Position numbers and translations under genes: made by a program
Shown: one piece after another, positions 17,444 through 27,212 of the stretch
How positions within the stretch are numbered: position 1 is the first letter of the stretch
Layout: every line of letters starts with the position of its first letter
Source of the DNA: an uncultured Flammeovirgaceae bacterium
GTDB lineage: Bacteria; Bacteroidota; Bacteroidia; Cytophagales; Cyclobacteriaceae
DNA length: 64,000 bases
Direction: 5' to 3'
NCBI GenBank assembly: GCA_937883755.1
Contig: CAKZYA010000001.1
Location: 186,001 to 250,000 of the forward strand
The notes under the pieces: generated by a model
What the model was told of the DNA's origin: nothing
Database searches by the model: none
Seen by the model: only the letters and a program-made list of their open reading frames with translations

Positions 17444-18748
17444 ATGCCATATTTGTTCACGTCCGAATCAGTCTCTGAAGGACACCCTGATAAAGTTGCC
17501 GATCAAATTTCTGATGCCATTCTGGATGCCATGCTTACGCAGGATCCTAATTCCCGCGTAGCTTGCGAAACATTCGTAACCACCGGGTTAGTAGTAGTAG
17601 GCGGAGAGGTAACAACTACTGCATACGTAGAAATCCCAGATATTGTACGTAAAACCATTCAGAAAATTGGCTATACCAAAGGCAATTATATGTTTGATGC
17701 CGAGTCTTGTGGTGTAGTAGTTACCCTGCACAGCCAGTCACCTGATATTGCCCGCGGGGTGGATGAAAGTGAGAATAAAGAGCAAGGAGCTGGTGACCAA
17801 GGAATGATGTTTGGCTACGCCAACAAAGAAACTCCCGAATATATGCCGATGGCGTTGGCTTTTTCTCACCGCTTGGTACAAGAACTAGCCCGCATTCGCC
17901 ACGAGCAACCTGAGCTGATTCCTTACCTTCGGCCCGATGCCAAAGCTCAGGTTACTATAGAATACGATGACAATAAGCAGCCGACCCGGGTACATACGGT
18001 AGTGGTTTCTACGCAACACGACGACTTTGTTCAGCCGGAAAATGATAGTTCTCAAGCTAAAGATGAAGCTGAGAAACAAATGCTAGCTCGTATTCGTGAG
18101 GATGTAATTGCTCACGTAGTAAAGAAGGTGATTCCGGAGGACTTACTGCAAGACACTATTTATCATATCAATCCTACTGGAAACTTTGTGATTGGTGGGC
18201 CTCATGGCGATGCGGGATTGACTGGAAGAAAAATTATTGTCGACACCTACGGAGGACGTGGGGCGCACGGTGGTGGTGCTTTTTCTGGTAAAGATTCCAG
18301 TAAGGTTGACCGAAGTGCAGCTTATGCAGCCCGACACATTGCTAAAAACCTGGTAGCCGCTGGAGTAGCTGATGAGATGTTGGTACAGGTAGCTTACGCA
18401 ATTGGGGTGGCCGATCCAGTATCGTTATTAGTAGATACTTACGGAACCGCGCACGTAGAGAAAACCGATGCCGAGATTGCCGAAATTACCCGGTCACTGT
18501 TTGATATGCGGCCTAAGGCAATTGTTGAGCGTTTTGGTCTGAAACAACCTATTTTCTCTCCTACGGCTGCCTATGGTCATATGGGACGGGAAGCTTACGA
18601 AGGTGAAGTAGATATTGAGATGATTGAATTGCAGCAAGAAGGTAACGTAAACCGCACAGTAAACACCAAGGTGAAGAAAACAGTAAATTTCTTCGGTTGG
18701 GAAAAATTAGATTATGTAGATAAGATTAAAGACTCTTTTGGGCTGTAA
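17444..18748 (+). CDS. metK: S-adenosylmethionine synthetase
   Basis: The 434-residue protein has the ATP/Met motifs [13 protein letters not shown] near the N-terminus, then [13 protein letters not shown] and [15 protein letters not shown] near 250-290. It makes SAM from methionine and ATP in the cytoplasm. A strong bidirectional terminator follows. The leader contains a conspicuous hairpin. Length is slightly above the E. coli enzyme, as usual in this phylum. Confidence 0.98.
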   Translation: MPYLFTSESVSEGHPDKVADQISDAILDAMLTQDPNSRVACETFVTTGLVVVGGEVTTTAYVEIPDIVRKTIQKIGYTKGNYMFDAESCGVVVTLHSQSPDIARGVDESENKEQGAGDQGMMFGYANKETPEYMPMALAFSHRLVQELARIRHEQPELIPYLRPDAKAQVTIEYDDNKQPTRVHTVVVSTQHDDFVQPENDSSQAKDEAEKQMLARIREDVIAHVVKKVIPEDLLQDTIYHINPTGNFVIGGPHGDAGLTGRKIIVDTYGGRGAHGGGAFSGKDSSKVDRSAAYAARHIAKNLVAAGVADEMLVQVAYAIGVADPVSLLVDTYGTAHVEKTDAEIAEITRSLFDMRPKAIVERFGLKQPIFSPTAAYGHMGREAYEGEVDIEMIELQQEGNVNRTVNTKVKKTVNFFGWEKLDYVDKIKDSFGL

Positions 18749-18773
18749 TAATTACTCTTCTTCTTTTGAAAGT

Positions 18774-18804
18774 AAAAAGGATTCGGAGTCTCCGAATCCT
18801 TTTT
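18774..18804. terminator. Bidirectional terminator between metK and hpf
   Basis: A perfect 14-bp stem (GGATTCGGA/TCCGAATCC extended by A/T pairs) with a 3-nt loop is flanked by A and T runs on its two sides, so it can stop transcription of both convergent genes. Confidence 0.92.
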
Positions 18805-18815
18805 TCGTTAGCCCG

Positions 18816-19115
18816 TTAGTGGGATGATTGCTTTTCTTTATATTTTCTTAATTGTCTGCGTAAAGCATCTACCGCCTGATCAGTAGCGGCTTCGAAGGAC
18901 TCACTCTGCTCTTTAGCAAAAAGCTGATTCCCCGGAATATTGAGTTTGATTTCTACAATCTTATTATCAATAGCCTCACCGTTCTCAAGTTTTAAGAACA
19001 CTTCCCCATCTACAATACGTTCGTAAATTGCTTCTAGCTTATCAACTTTTCGCTGGATAAAATCAAGTAGTTGGGGAGTGGCATTAACATGGACAGCATT
19101 CATCTGTAGCTTCAT
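18816..19115 (-). CDS. hpf: Short ribosome hibernation-promoting factor (HPF/RaiA family)
   Basis: The 99-residue protein has the HPF/YfiA fold: a helix with DFIQRKVDKLEAIYERIVDG, strands VEIKLNIPGNQLFAKEQ and a second helix FEAATDQAVDALRRQLRKYK. It binds the decoding centre of idle ribosomes. It follows xerC and rpsU on the same strand, an arrangement conserved in Bacteroidota. The long C-terminal dimerisation domain is absent. Confidence 0.95.
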   Translation of the reverse strand: MKLQMNAVHVNATPQLLDFIQRKVDKLEAIYERIVDGEVFLKLENGEAIDNKIVEIKLNIPGNQLFAKEQSESFEAATDQAVDALRRQLRKYKEKQSSH

Positions 19116-19202
19116 ATCAAATTTAGGTTAAGTGTAAAATCATTCTATATATGCAACTGTTTTTCAAACGGAAAGATGCGGCAATCCTGAATTTATAGAA
19201 AA

Positions 19203-20087
19203 TTACGCTTTCGGGTGGGCCTGTTTAAATATTTTCTTCAATTGCTCAGTGGAATTGTGAGTGTATACCTGAGTGGCCGCCAGAGTAGCATGACCGAGCA
19301 AATCCTTGATAGCATGTAAATCAGCACCGTTATCAAGTAAGTGAGTAGCAAAGGTATGTCGCATTACGTGTGGACTACGCTTATCAATAGTTGTATATTG
19401 ATCCAGGTATTTTCGCACAGTGCGGTAGACCATCATTGGGTACAGTTGGTCTCCTTTATTCGTAACCAGCAGATAGTGATGAAAATTATCTCCTTTAAAA
19501 AAGGTGTTCTTCATATCTAAGTAGCGTTTAATTAATTCTGCTAGGCTTTTTGGGAATGGAATAATCCGCTCTTTAGCTCCCTTTCCTCGTACTTTCAGCG
19601 TGGCATCCGATAAATTTACTAGGTCAGTTTCTAGATTAATAAGTTCTGAAAGGCGAATACCTGCCCCGTAGAAGAGCTCTAAAATCAGACGATCGCGGTA
19701 TCCCGGAAAATCTTTGGTAAATGTACATTGGTCTAGCAGTTCAAACAAGTCATTGTTCTGCACAAAGTGGGGTAGGGGATAATTAGCCTTTAGAGCTTTT
19801 ACCTTGTGGGTAGGATTTTGCTTAATATACTCCCGTTGCTGTAAAAATTTGTAATATGATCGTAGAGTACTCACCTTTCGATTAATTGACCGAGCCGTAT
19901 TTTGCTTATTAGCTAAATCAACAATCCACGCTCGGATTTCCTGATGATCCGCTTTTTCGGTGGGCAAACCCGGAGCGTGATGTTTTAGAAAAGCATGAAA
20001 TTGCAGCAAGTCAGTATGATAAGAAGTAATGGTGTGAGGACTCGCTCGCTTTTCGTAAGTCAGAAATTTGATAAATGTATCAATCAT
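19203..20087 (-). CDS. xerC: Tyrosine recombinase XerC-like
   Basis: The 294-residue protein has a SAM-like core-binding N-terminus (FIKFLTYEKRASPHTITSY) and the catalytic residues in order: Arg in GAGIRLSEL, Lys in VRGKGAKERIIPF, His-x-x-Arg in HVMRHTFATHLL, His in LLGHATLAATQ and Tyr in VYTHNS. Length and position between rpsU and hpf mark it as the housekeeping Xer that resolves chromosome dimers, not a phage integrase. Its start codon overlaps the end of the rpsU terminator T run. Confidence 0.95.
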   Translation of the reverse strand: MIDTFIKFLTYEKRASPHTITSYHTDLLQFHAFLKHHAPGLPTEKADHQEIRAWIVDLANKQNTARSINRKVSTLRSYYKFLQQREYIKQNPTHKVKALKANYPLPHFVQNNDLFELLDQCTFTKDFPGYRDRLILELFYGAGIRLSELINLETDLVNLSDATLKVRGKGAKERIIPFPKSLAELIKRYLDMKNTFFKGDNFHHYLLVTNKGDQLYPMMVYRTVRKYLDQYTTIDKRSPHVMRHTFATHLLDNGADLHAIKDLLGHATLAATQVYTHNSTEQLKKIFKQAHPKA

Positions 20088-20107
20088 AAAAAAAGGGCTA
20101 ATGCCCT
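20088..20107 (-). terminator. Terminator after rpsU, abutting the xerC start
   Basis: On the minus strand AGGGC and GCCCT form a short stem with an ATTA loop followed by seven T residues. The last T is next to the xerC ATG (20085-20087). It should reduce readthrough from the abundant rpsU message into xerC. Confidence 0.75.
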
Positions 20108-20141
20108 GAATATAAGAAAAAAATAGGAAGAGATTTTCCTT

Positions 20142-20336
20142 CTAACTATTTTCTTTAGATTGCATACGTTGGCGGTACGCTGCCTTAATACGCTCAGTAC
20201 GGCGAGCTACTGAAGGTTTTTCGTAGTGAGTGCGTGAGCGTAATTCACGAAGAGTGCCAGTTTTCTCAAATTTTTTCTTGAAGCGCTTCAGTGCACGATC
20301 AATTGATTCGTTTTCTTTTACGTTTACTGTAATCAT
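20142..20336 (-). CDS. rpsU: 30S ribosomal protein bS21
   Basis: The 64-residue product starting at ATG 20334-20336 ([20 protein letters not shown]) matches bS21 in length and sequence, ending with the basic helix [19 protein letters not shown] longer frame exists upstream (ATG at 20411), but the added 25 residues do not belong to the family. In Bacteroidota bS21 helps hide the 16S anti-Shine-Dalgarno sequence. The leader here is AT-rich. Its only AGGA lies about 20-25 nt before the start. Confidence 0.96.
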   Translation of the reverse strand: MITVNVKENESIDRALKRFKKKFEKTGTLRELRSRTHYEKPSVARRTERIKAAYRQRMQSKENS

Positions 20337-20544
20337 AAAATATTTTTTTATTTTTGCTATTCCTAAAAATAAGTCTGCGAATTTACTAAATGATTCTAAG
20401 GTGGGCAACATTTTTGTGCTAAACCACCCTAGAATCTGGCTCTTAACATCGCTACCGAGGAGAAGGTTCTCAGCAGTCGCTTCATCTTGACCTATTCTTG
20501 TTTTTATTTAATATAAATTATTAGAATAATATAATTTTAATACA

Positions 20545-20575
20545 TTTGTAATATATTTGTCTTATACTATATTTG
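20545..20575 (+). promoter_or_regulatory. Bacteroidota-type promoter of ugd
   Basis: TTTG (20545-20548) and TATATTTG (20568-20575) are 19 nt apart, a full match to the primary sigma consensus of the phylum. A second TATATTTG at 20552-20559 may be an alternative. The start codon follows 25 nt downstream. Confidence 0.7.
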
Positions 20576-20600
20576 TTCACAAATTAAATTTTAAAAAATT

Positions 20601-21914
20601 ATGAAGTTAGCAGTAGTAGGAACAGGCTACGTCGGCCTAGTTACTGGAACATGCTTTGCAGAAACTGGAAATACTGTAACCTGTGTAGATATTGACGAAA
20701 GAAAAGTCGCCAAACTTAGAAATGGCGAAATTCCAATCTACGAACCAGGTTTAGATGCTCTTTTCGATCGAAATATTAAACAGGGACGTCTTCACTTTAC
20801 TACTGATCTTAAAGAAGGTATTGAAGGAGCTAAAATTATTTTTTTAGCATTACCTACCCCTCCCGGTGAAGATGGTTCGGCTGACCTACAGTATGTACTG
20901 AAAGTTGCAGGTGATCTGGGGCCAATTTTAGAAGATTATACAGTGATTGTAGATAAGAGTACTGTACCGGTGGGCACTGCCGAAAAAGTACGGGCAAAAA
21001 TTGCTGAGCATGCTAAAGTTGATTTTAGTGTAGTATCTAACCCTGAATTCTTGCGAGAAGGAGTAGCCGTAGAAGACTTTATGAAGCCCGACCGGGTGGT
21101 GGTAGGAACTAGCTCGCCTAAAGCTCAAGAGATTATGGATAAGCTGTATGCACCAATGGTACGGCAAGGTAACCCAGTAATTTTTATGGATGAAGCTTCA
21201 GCTGAGCTCACCAAGTATGCGGCTAACTCATTCTTAGCGACCAAGATCACTTTCATGAATGAAATTGCCAACCTCTGCGAGCTACTAGGAGCTGATGTGG
21301 ATATGGTTCGTAAAGGTATTGGTACGGATACTCGAATTGGTAAGCGTTTCTTGTTTGCGGGTATTGGCTACGGCGGAAGCTGTTTCCCTAAAGATGTACA
21401 GGCATTGGCCAAGTCAGCTAATGATGCTGAGTACGATTTCAAAATCTTGAAGTCAGTAATGGATATTAATAAGGGGCAGAAGACCCGACTAATTGATAAA
21501 GCTAAGCAGCACTACGGTAGTGATTTAAGTGGGAAGACCTTTGCTGTTTGGGGGTTAGCTTTCAAACCTTACACTGATGATATTCGGGAAGCCCCTGCTT
21601 TGTACAATATTAAGGAGTTAGTAGCGGCTGGTGCCAAAGTAAAAGCTTATGATCCTGAAGCGATGAAAAATGTTCGTGAGATTGTAGGCGATGATATAGA
21701 ATACTGCGTAGATGAGTATCATGCTGCTGAAGAAGCCGACGCAATTTTTATTATGACGGAGTGGCCTATCTTCCGAACTCCAGATTTTGAAAAACTTTCG
21801 TCAATTCTCAAAGGAAAGATTATCTTTGACGGTAGAAACTTATACGAGCCTGAAGCAATGAAAGAATTAGGCTTCGTCTATTATAGTATCGGAAGAAAAG
21901 ATATTCATGAGTAA
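20601..21914 (+). CDS. ugd: UDP-glucose 6-dehydrogenase
   Basis: The 437-residue enzyme has the N-terminal NAD site [17 protein letters not shown], the catalytic Cys motif [10 protein letters not shown] at about 255-265 and the C-terminal UDP-binding domain ([16 protein letters not shown]). It oxidises UDP-glucose to UDP-glucuronate with two NAD+. It overlaps the following decarboxylase gene by 8 nt, so the two steps to UDP-xylose are co-expressed, probably for surface polysaccharide. Confidence 0.97.
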   Translation: MKLAVVGTGYVGLVTGTCFAETGNTVTCVDIDERKVAKLRNGEIPIYEPGLDALFDRNIKQGRLHFTTDLKEGIEGAKIIFLALPTPPGEDGSADLQYVLKVAGDLGPILEDYTVIVDKSTVPVGTAEKVRAKIAEHAKVDFSVVSNPEFLREGVAVEDFMKPDRVVVGTSSPKAQEIMDKLYAPMVRQGNPVIFMDEASAELTKYAANSFLATKITFMNEIANLCELLGADVDMVRKGIGTDTRIGKRFLFAGIGYGGSCFPKDVQALAKSANDAEYDFKILKSVMDINKGQKTRLIDKAKQHYGSDLSGKTFAVWGLAFKPYTDDIREAPALYNIKELVAAGAKVKAYDPEAMKNVREIVGDDIEYCVDEYHAAEEADAIFIMTEWPIFRTPDFEKLSSILKGKIIFDGRNLYEPEAMKELGFVYYSIGRKDIHE

Positions 21915-22845
21915 ACAACGCGTGTTAATTACAGGGGGAGCCGGGTTTCTTGGCTCCCATCTTTGTGAACGTTTTCTGAAAGAAGGTTACTACGTCATTG
22001 CGATGGATAACCTGATTACCGGAAACATAAAAAATATTGAACACTTAATGCATCGCTCTGATTTTGAATACTATCACAGCGATGTTTCTAATTATGTGCA
22101 TGTCTCAGGTGACCTAGACTACATTTTGCACTTTGCCTCTCCAGCCAGTCCGATCGATTACCTGCAAATGCCTATCCAGACTCTAAAGGTAGGCTCACTA
22201 GGTACGCATAACTGTTTGGGACTGGCTCGAGCCAAAAATGCCCGAATCTTGGTAGCTTCCACCTCGGAGGTGTACGGAGATCCCAATATCCACCCTCAGC
22301 CCGAAACCTACTGGGGCAACGTAAACCCGATTGGTCCACGAGGCGTATATGACGAGGCCAAACGATTTCAGGAAGCCATCACGATGGCTTACCATACCTA
22401 CCATAAGCTGGAAACCCGCATTATCCGTATTTTTAACACCTACGGACCCCGGATGCGTTTGAATGATGGGCGAGCTTTACCAGCATTTCTGGGACAAGCC
22501 CTACGAGGGCAAGATATCACTGTGTTTGGTGATGGTTCTCAAACCCGCTCTTTCTGTTACGTAGATGATCTGGTAGAAGGTATTTACCGCTTGCTGCTGA
22601 GTGACTATCCTCATCCAGTTAATATTGGTAACCCCGATGAGATCAGCATCAGGGATTTTGCGGAGGAAATTATCAAGCTAACGGGTACTGATCAGAAAAT
22701 TGTTTATAAACCACTACCTAAGGACGACCCTATGCAGCGCAAGCCCGACATTTCCCGTGCTAAAGAAATATTGGGTTGGGAGCCTAAAGTGTCTCGAGCT
22801 GAAGGACTAAAGATTACTTACGAGTATTATAAAGATCGGGCGTAG
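21907..22845 (+). CDS. UDP-glucuronate decarboxylase (UDP-xylose synthase), SDR family
   Basis: The 312-residue protein has the Rossmann motif [15 protein letters not shown], the Ser/Thr of STSEVYGDP, the catalytic pair in YDEAKR and [11 protein letters not shown], which is characteristic of UDP-xylose synthases. It converts UDP-glucuronate to UDP-xylose. It overlaps ugd by 8 nt and completes a two-gene pathway. Confidence 0.95.
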   Translation: MSKQRVLITGGAGFLGSHLCERFLKEGYYVIAMDNLITGNIKNIEHLMHRSDFEYYHSDVSNYVHVSGDLDYILHFASPASPIDYLQMPIQTLKVGSLGTHNCLGLARAKNARILVASTSEVYGDPNIHPQPETYWGNVNPIGPRGVYDEAKRFQEAITMAYHTYHKLETRIIRIFNTYGPRMRLNDGRALPAFLGQALRGQDITVFGDGSQTRSFCYVDDLVEGIYRLLLSDYPHPVNIGNPDEISIRDFAEEIIKLTGTDQKIVYKPLPKDDPMQRKPDISRAKEILGWEPKVSRAEGLKITYEYYKDRA

Positions 22846-22865
22846 CAGGAGACGACCATTAGTAG

Positions 22866-23579
22866 CTAAACTAGCTGCTTACGATACATTTGAATAGTGT
22901 TTTCCAATCCATAGTAGAGTGCATCGCAGATCAGAGCATGACCGATAGAAACTTCATCAAGAAAAGGAATTCGTTCTTTTAAGTAGGCTAGGTTTTTCAG
23001 ATCAAGGTCGTGCCCAGCGTTAATACCTAAATTTAACTTCTGGGCTCTATTAGCAGCACTTACGTAAGCGGCAACTGCTTTTTCTCGATCTTCGGAATAA
23101 TGACTAGCGTAAGGCTCGGTGTAAAGCTCAATCCGGTCAGTACCTACTAAAGATGCGCCTTCAACCGTAGTTACATCAGGATCAACAAAAATAGAGGTTC
23201 GTACTCCCCACTCCTTGATTTGAGTGATGATCTCTTTCAAAAGAATTGCCTGTGCCACAGTATCCCAGCCTGCATTAGAAGTAAGGACTTCTGGTGGGTC
23301 AGGTACCAAAGTGGCTTGAGCTGGACGAACTTCTTCAATAATTTTCATATAGCGATCATCCGGATATCCCTCAATGTTGAACTCAGTCGTCACCACGTCT
23401 TTAAGCTGCATCACATCATCGTAACGAATATGCCGCTCATCAGGGCGAGGGTGTACCGTAATACCTTGAGCGCCAAAACGCTCCGCATCTTTAGCTACTT
23501 GTACTACGTTGGGGTTGCTTCCCCCCCGGGCGTTACGCAACGTGGCAATTTTATTGATGTTTACGCTTAACTTCGTCAT
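22866..23579 (-). CDS. pdxJ: Pyridoxine 5'-phosphate synthase
   Basis: The 237-residue protein has the PdxJ TIM-barrel signatures: [15 protein letters not shown] at the N-terminus, [12 protein letters not shown], then [12 protein letters not shown] and [15 protein letters not shown] near the C-terminus. It condenses deoxyxylulose phosphate and aminoacetone phosphate to make vitamin B6. It is convergent with the UDP-xylose genes and divergent from yqeY. The divergent gap holds one of the repeat-hairpin elements. Confidence 0.97.
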   Translation of the reverse strand: MTKLSVNINKIATLRNARGGSNPNVVQVAKDAERFGAQGITVHPRPDERHIRYDDVMQLKDVVTTEFNIEGYPDDRYMKIIEEVRPAQATLVPDPPEVLTSNAGWDTVAQAILLKEIITQIKEWGVRTSIFVDPDVTTVEGASLVGTDRIELYTEPYASHYSEDREKAVAAYVSAANRAQKLNLGINAGHDLDLKNLAYLKERIPFLDEVSIGHALICDALYYGLENTIQMYRKQLV

Positions 23580-23607
23580 TACTCCAAATTTATGTATACT
23601 TGAAATT

Positions 23608-23710
23608 AATAATGGCTAATGAATAGTGAATGCGGTCGCCGTGCGGATGATTAATGTCAGTGCTTTGTGATATAAACATTCCTACTAATCATTGTTCATT
23701 CATCATTAAA
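23608..23710. repeat. Heptad-array hairpin element A
   Basis: The left arm (23608-23628) is three 7-nt units ending in ATG/GTG (AATAATG, GCTAATG, AATAGTG). The right arm (23690-23710) is three 7-nt units beginning CAT. Aligned as inverted copies they match at 14 of 21 positions. The element fills the middle of the divergent pdxJ/yqeY gap. It is the weakest of the five. Confidence 0.5.
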
Positions 23711-23753
23711 ATAAGCAGCCAATATCTGTAACTTTATCAACTTAGCAAAAGAT

Positions 23754-24206
23754 ATGAGTCTTAAACAACGAGTAGAAGCCGATCTGAAAGAAGCAATGCG
23801 AGCTAAAGATCAAGATAAACTACGTGCCCTGCGAGGGATTAAATCTATGATTCTTTTGGCCGAAACAGAGAAAGGAGCAGGTGATGAACTGACTGAAGCT
23901 GCTGAGATACAACTACTTACCAAGGCGGCTAAACAACGAAAGGAATCGTTAGAAACATTTGAGCAACAGGGGCGAGATGATTTGGCGGCAAAAGAACGGT
24001 CTGAACTGGATGTAATAAGCCGTTACTTACCTCAACCTCTGAGTGAAGAAGAAATCAGAGATGCAATTGAGAAGATTATTCAGGAAGAAGGCGCTTCAGG
24101 AATGAAAGATATGGGAAAAGTAATGGGGCGAGCTTCTCAAGAGCTGGCTGGTCGGGCTGATGGAAAAACGATGTCGACGATTACCCGTCAGCTTCTAAAC
24201 CAGTAA
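23754..24206 (+). CDS. GatB/YqeY domain protein
   Basis: The 150-residue protein is a full-length YqeY family member: an N-terminal helical part (ADLKEAMRAKDQDKLRALRG) followed by the tail seen in GatB and YqeY (SRYLPQPLSEEEIRDAIEKI; MGKVMGRASQELAGRADG). The GatB-linked domain suggests tRNA-related binding, but the free protein has no established reaction. It ends 2 nt before the cvpA gene. Confidence 0.93.
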   Translation: MSLKQRVEADLKEAMRAKDQDKLRALRGIKSMILLAETEKGAGDELTEAAEIQLLTKAAKQRKESLETFEQQGRDDLAAKERSELDVISRYLPQPLSEEEIRDAIEKIIQEEGASGMKDMGKVMGRASQELAGRADGKTMSTITRQLLNQ

Positions 24207-24208
24207 TT

Positions 24209-24730
24209 GTGACGATCTGGGATTGGGTACTAATTGTCATTCTTTTCCTGGGGGCGTACCGAGGATATAAAAAGGGAATTTTACTAGAGGTAATTGCTGT
24301 TGTCGGTTTTGTAGTGGCAATCATTGCTGCTTTGCATTTATTACCTCAGTCTACTGCCTGGCTTACTGAACGATTTGGCTCGGAGAGCAACTTGCTACCT
24401 ATTTTAGCTTTTTTGCTTACGGTTATCGTAATCGTGGTAGCAGTTACTATGATGGGACGGTTACTTAAAAGTGTTATTCGTCTCACTCCACTGGGGTTTG
24501 CCGATGAGATATTAGGAGCAGCGTTAGGGGCAGTAAAATGGGCATTTGTGCTTAGTTTGCTTCTGGCGGCACTGGATTGGGCTGAAATTGAGATAGAATC
24601 ACTACATAATGGTCAGGTTTACGGATTATTACGTCCGGTTTCTTCAATAGTCATTGATCAAATCATTTTATGGTTTCCGGCAATAGAGGAAATCGTGAAA
24701 ACTATTGACAACTTTTTCAAGCAAAAATAG
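24209..24730 (+). CDS. CvpA family membrane protein
   Basis: The 173-residue protein has four predicted transmembrane helices with the CvpA pattern (WDWVLIVILFLGAYRGYKKG at the start; GAALGAVKWAFVLSLLLAAL). CvpA is linked to colicin V production and envelope stress in E. coli. The role in Bacteroidota is not defined. The start is GTG (24209-24211), 2 nt after the yqeY stop. Confidence 0.9.
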   Translation: MTIWDWVLIVILFLGAYRGYKKGILLEVIAVVGFVVAIIAALHLLPQSTAWLTERFGSESNLLPILAFLLTVIVIVVAVTMMGRLLKSVIRLTPLGFADEILGAALGAVKWAFVLSLLLAALDWAEIEIESLHNGQVYGLLRPVSSIVIDQIILWFPAIEEIVKTIDNFFKQK

Positions 24731-24820
24731 TCTTAATCATTACATTAGCTCATAAAAAAAATATTGATAAATATATTGGATTAAACTTTGTACTTATCAA
24801 GTAGCAACGATCATTAATTT

Positions 24821-25591
24821 ATGGAGTACCAGATACACGAAAAAAATGGATATCGTTACGTAGATGAGGGTGAGGGTGAGGGTGAGGTTATGTTACTGTT
24901 ACATGGATTGTTCGGTGCACTTAGCAACTGGGGAAGAGTAGTAGAATACTTCAAGCAACAGTATCGCGTTCTAATTCCGATGTTACCTGTTTATGAAATG
25001 CCGGTTCGCAAGGCGGGGTTGGATGGTCTGTATAAGTTTACTGAAAAATTTGTTGCAGAGATGGGGCTTAGTGATATGACTGTAATCGGAAACTCACTGG
25101 GAGGGCATGTTGGGCTTATCTTCACTATTGCCAATCAGCACTTAGTGAAGCGGTTGATACTCACGGGTAGTTCGGGTTTGTTTGAGAACTCTATGGGGGG
25201 ATCTTTTCCCAAGCGGGGTAATTACGAATATATCAAAGAACGAGTAGAGTACACTTTCTACGATCCATCTGTAATCAGCAAAGAATACATTGACGAGATA
25301 TTTGAGACAGTAAGTAGTATTCCTAAGTGCATGTCTATTGTGCAAATTGCCAAATCTGCCCAACGACACAATATGGCTGATGAACTTCATCTCATAAAAG
25401 TACCCACCCTACTTGTTTGGGGTTTGAATGATACAATTACCCCGCCCGTAGTAGCCCACGATTTTAATCGACTAATACCTAATTCTACCTTACGTTTTAT
25501 TGATGAATGCTGCCACGCCCCCATGATGGAGCAGCCAGAAAAATTCAATGATGTTTTAGCTGAATTTTTAGAAGAACCTTCTTTAGTATGA
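24821..25591 (+). CDS. Alpha/beta fold hydrolase
   Basis: The 256-residue cytoplasmic protein has LLLHGLFGALSNW (oxyanion hole), GNSLGGHVG (nucleophile), the acid at WGLNDTITPP and the His in DECCHAPMMEQPE. Near the N-terminus a GGTGAG hexamer repeats three times in frame, giving a Gly-Glu run. It overlaps the CBS gene by 4 nt (ATGA), so the two are translationally coupled, and NAD kinase follows. The substrate is unknown. Confidence 0.9.
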   Translation: MEYQIHEKNGYRYVDEGEGEGEVMLLLHGLFGALSNWGRVVEYFKQQYRVLIPMLPVYEMPVRKAGLDGLYKFTEKFVAEMGLSDMTVIGNSLGGHVGLIFTIANQHLVKRLILTGSSGLFENSMGGSFPKRGNYEYIKERVEYTFYDPSVISKEYIDEIFETVSSIPKCMSIVQIAKSAQRHNMADELHLIKVPTLLVWGLNDTITPPVVAHDFNRLIPNSTLRFIDECCHAPMMEQPEKFNDVLAEFLEEPSLV

Positions 25592-26253
25592 ATGCCCTCA
25601 ATTTTGTCAATTCGCTGATACCAGTACTTAAGCCGGAAGATAATATCGCTAAAGCTACTGCTTTGTTAGATGATTTAAACCTTGATCAATTGCCTGTAGT
25701 GTACCAAGGACAATTTCACGGATTTATCAGCAGTGATATGCTGTTTGATGATTTGTTTGACCACTCCAGTGTTGGTGAATACGCATTGGATCCGAACAAA
25801 GGTGTCGTATATGCTAATCAGCATTTTTACGAAGTAGTAAAAGCCTTTTCTGATAGTGATTCTACATTATTGGCTATTGTAGATGAAAATCAAGAATACT
25901 TGGGGGCATTTCAGGCTCGTGATTTACTGAAAGCCTTCGCTCAGACTACTGCAGTGCAAGCGTCTGGTAGTGTTATTGAGATATCAAGTAAGCTAATTGA
26001 CTACTCGCTGGCTGAAATTACCCGGCTAATTGAGGCCGATGGAGTTAAGGTTTTGGGTTGCTTTCTGCAAAATGACTTAGAAGACCCCAACATAATTAGA
26101 GTTACTCTGAAGCTGGACCGTAAAGACGCCTCCCGGACAGTAGCAACCCTTGAGCGATTTAGTTACAAAGTTGTTTCTTTATTTCAAGAAGCTTCGGTAG
26201 CTTCGTATGAAAAGGAGCGTCTGGATGCCTTACTACGCTACTTAGATATCTAA
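25588..26253 (+). CDS. CBS-domain protein
   Basis: The 221-residue protein has a pair of CBS motifs at about 8-120 (LDDLNLDQLPVVYQGQFHGF; LLAIVDENQEYLGAFQARDL), which bind adenine nucleotides. An ACT-like C-terminal region (about 130-200) follows. Such proteins sit beside nadK in many Bacteroidota, suggesting a link to nucleotide or energy sensing. It starts inside the hydrolase stop codon and ends 10 nt before nadK. Confidence 0.9.
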   Translation: MNALNFVNSLIPVLKPEDNIAKATALLDDLNLDQLPVVYQGQFHGFISSDMLFDDLFDHSSVGEYALDPNKGVVYANQHFYEVVKAFSDSDSTLLAIVDENQEYLGAFQARDLLKAFAQTTAVQASGSVIEISSKLIDYSLAEITRLIEADGVKVLGCFLQNDLEDPNIIRVTLKLDRKDASRTVATLERFSYKVVSLFQEASVASYEKERLDALLRYLDI

Positions 26254-26263
26254 ACTACTATGA

Positions 26264-27139
26264 ATGAGGTTTGCGATTCACGGGAGAAAGATTAATGAAA
26301 GTAGCTTAAACTGCATTAAGTACGTACTAACTGAACTTGATCGGCAGCAAGCCTCTATAATCATTTCCGATACTTTGCTCGCTCACCTGAACGATGCATC
26401 AATTAGTTATCCGGCAGAATTAGTATATTCTTCTCAAACTGGTGTACCCGACGTAGATTTCGTAATTAGCATTGGTGGTGATGGTACCTTACTGGAAACA
26501 GTAACTCACATTCGGAAAAAAGAAATACCTATCTTGGGTATCAATGTGGGAAGATTAGGCTTTCTGGCCACTGTTTCTCAAGACCAGATTACGAATGCAG
26601 TGAATGCCCTATTCAAAAACCAGTATTCGTATGACCACCGAGCTTTAGTGGAAGTTAATGGGACGGATGGAGTGCCTACAGAGCTCAACTTTGCCCTGAA
26701 TGAACTGACTGTCATTAAGAAAGATACGTCTACCATGATTGTAGCCCACACCTATCTGGATGACCGTTATCTTAATTCCTATTGGGCCGATGGATTGATT
26801 ATTTCTACTCCTACTGGCTCCACTGGGTATTCGCTAAGTTGTGGTGGGCCAGTAGTGTCTCCTCAGTCTAGTAATTTGATAATTACTCCAATTAGCCCTC
26901 ATAACCTTACAGTCCGTCCACTGGTTGTATCCGATCAAAGTCAAATATCCATTCAGGTAGAGAGTCGTAGTGATAGTTATTTGATTGCTCTTGACTCCCG
27001 GTCTTATGGCATATCAAGTGAATCCCCTTTTCAGATACGGAAGGCTCCTTTTCACGTGAAATTAGTCAAGTTTGAGGGAGATGACTTTTTGGAAACATTA
27101 CGGCAAAAGCTAAATTGGGGACTCGATGTAAGAAATTAG
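26264..27139 (+). CDS. nadK: NAD kinase
   Basis: The 291-residue enzyme has the conserved GGDGTLLETV motif with the catalytic Asp, the NE/D motif in LNELTVIK and the Gly-rich STPTGSTGYSLSCGGP loop. It phosphorylates NAD to NADP. An earlier ATG at 26260 is out of frame, so 26264 is the start. It belongs to the hydrolase-CBS-nadK run and is followed by two PorG-like genes, as in other Bacteroidota. Confidence 0.97.
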   Translation: MRFAIHGRKINESSLNCIKYVLTELDRQQASIIISDTLLAHLNDASISYPAELVYSSQTGVPDVDFVISIGGDGTLLETVTHIRKKEIPILGINVGRLGFLATVSQDQITNAVNALFKNQYSYDHRALVEVNGTDGVPTELNFALNELTVIKKDTSTMIVAHTYLDDRYLNSYWADGLIISTPTGSTGYSLSCGGPVVSPQSSNLIITPISPHNLTVRPLVVSDQSQISIQVESRSDSYLIALDSRSYGISSESPFQIRKAPFHVKLVKFEGDDFLETLRQKLNWGLDVRN

Positions 27140-27212
27140 GTTTTAATTAGTTGCTTCACGGCGTAAAACCCACTAAAATTGCCTTGACTCTTCATTCCTT
27201 ATTTCTATTTTT

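Noticed and set aside
19203-20087. Tyrosine recombinase as evidence of an integrated element
   Set aside because: Its position between rpsU and hpf and its length mark the housekeeping Xer protein. No attachment site or phage genes are near.
20337-20411. N-terminal extension of bS21 to an upstream ATG
   Set aside because: The added residues do not fit the bS21 family, whose members begin at the downstream ATG.
24863-24886. GGTGAG hexamer repeat in a hydrolase gene as a phase-variation tract
   Set aside because: The unit is six bases, so changes in copy number keep the frame and cannot switch the gene off.
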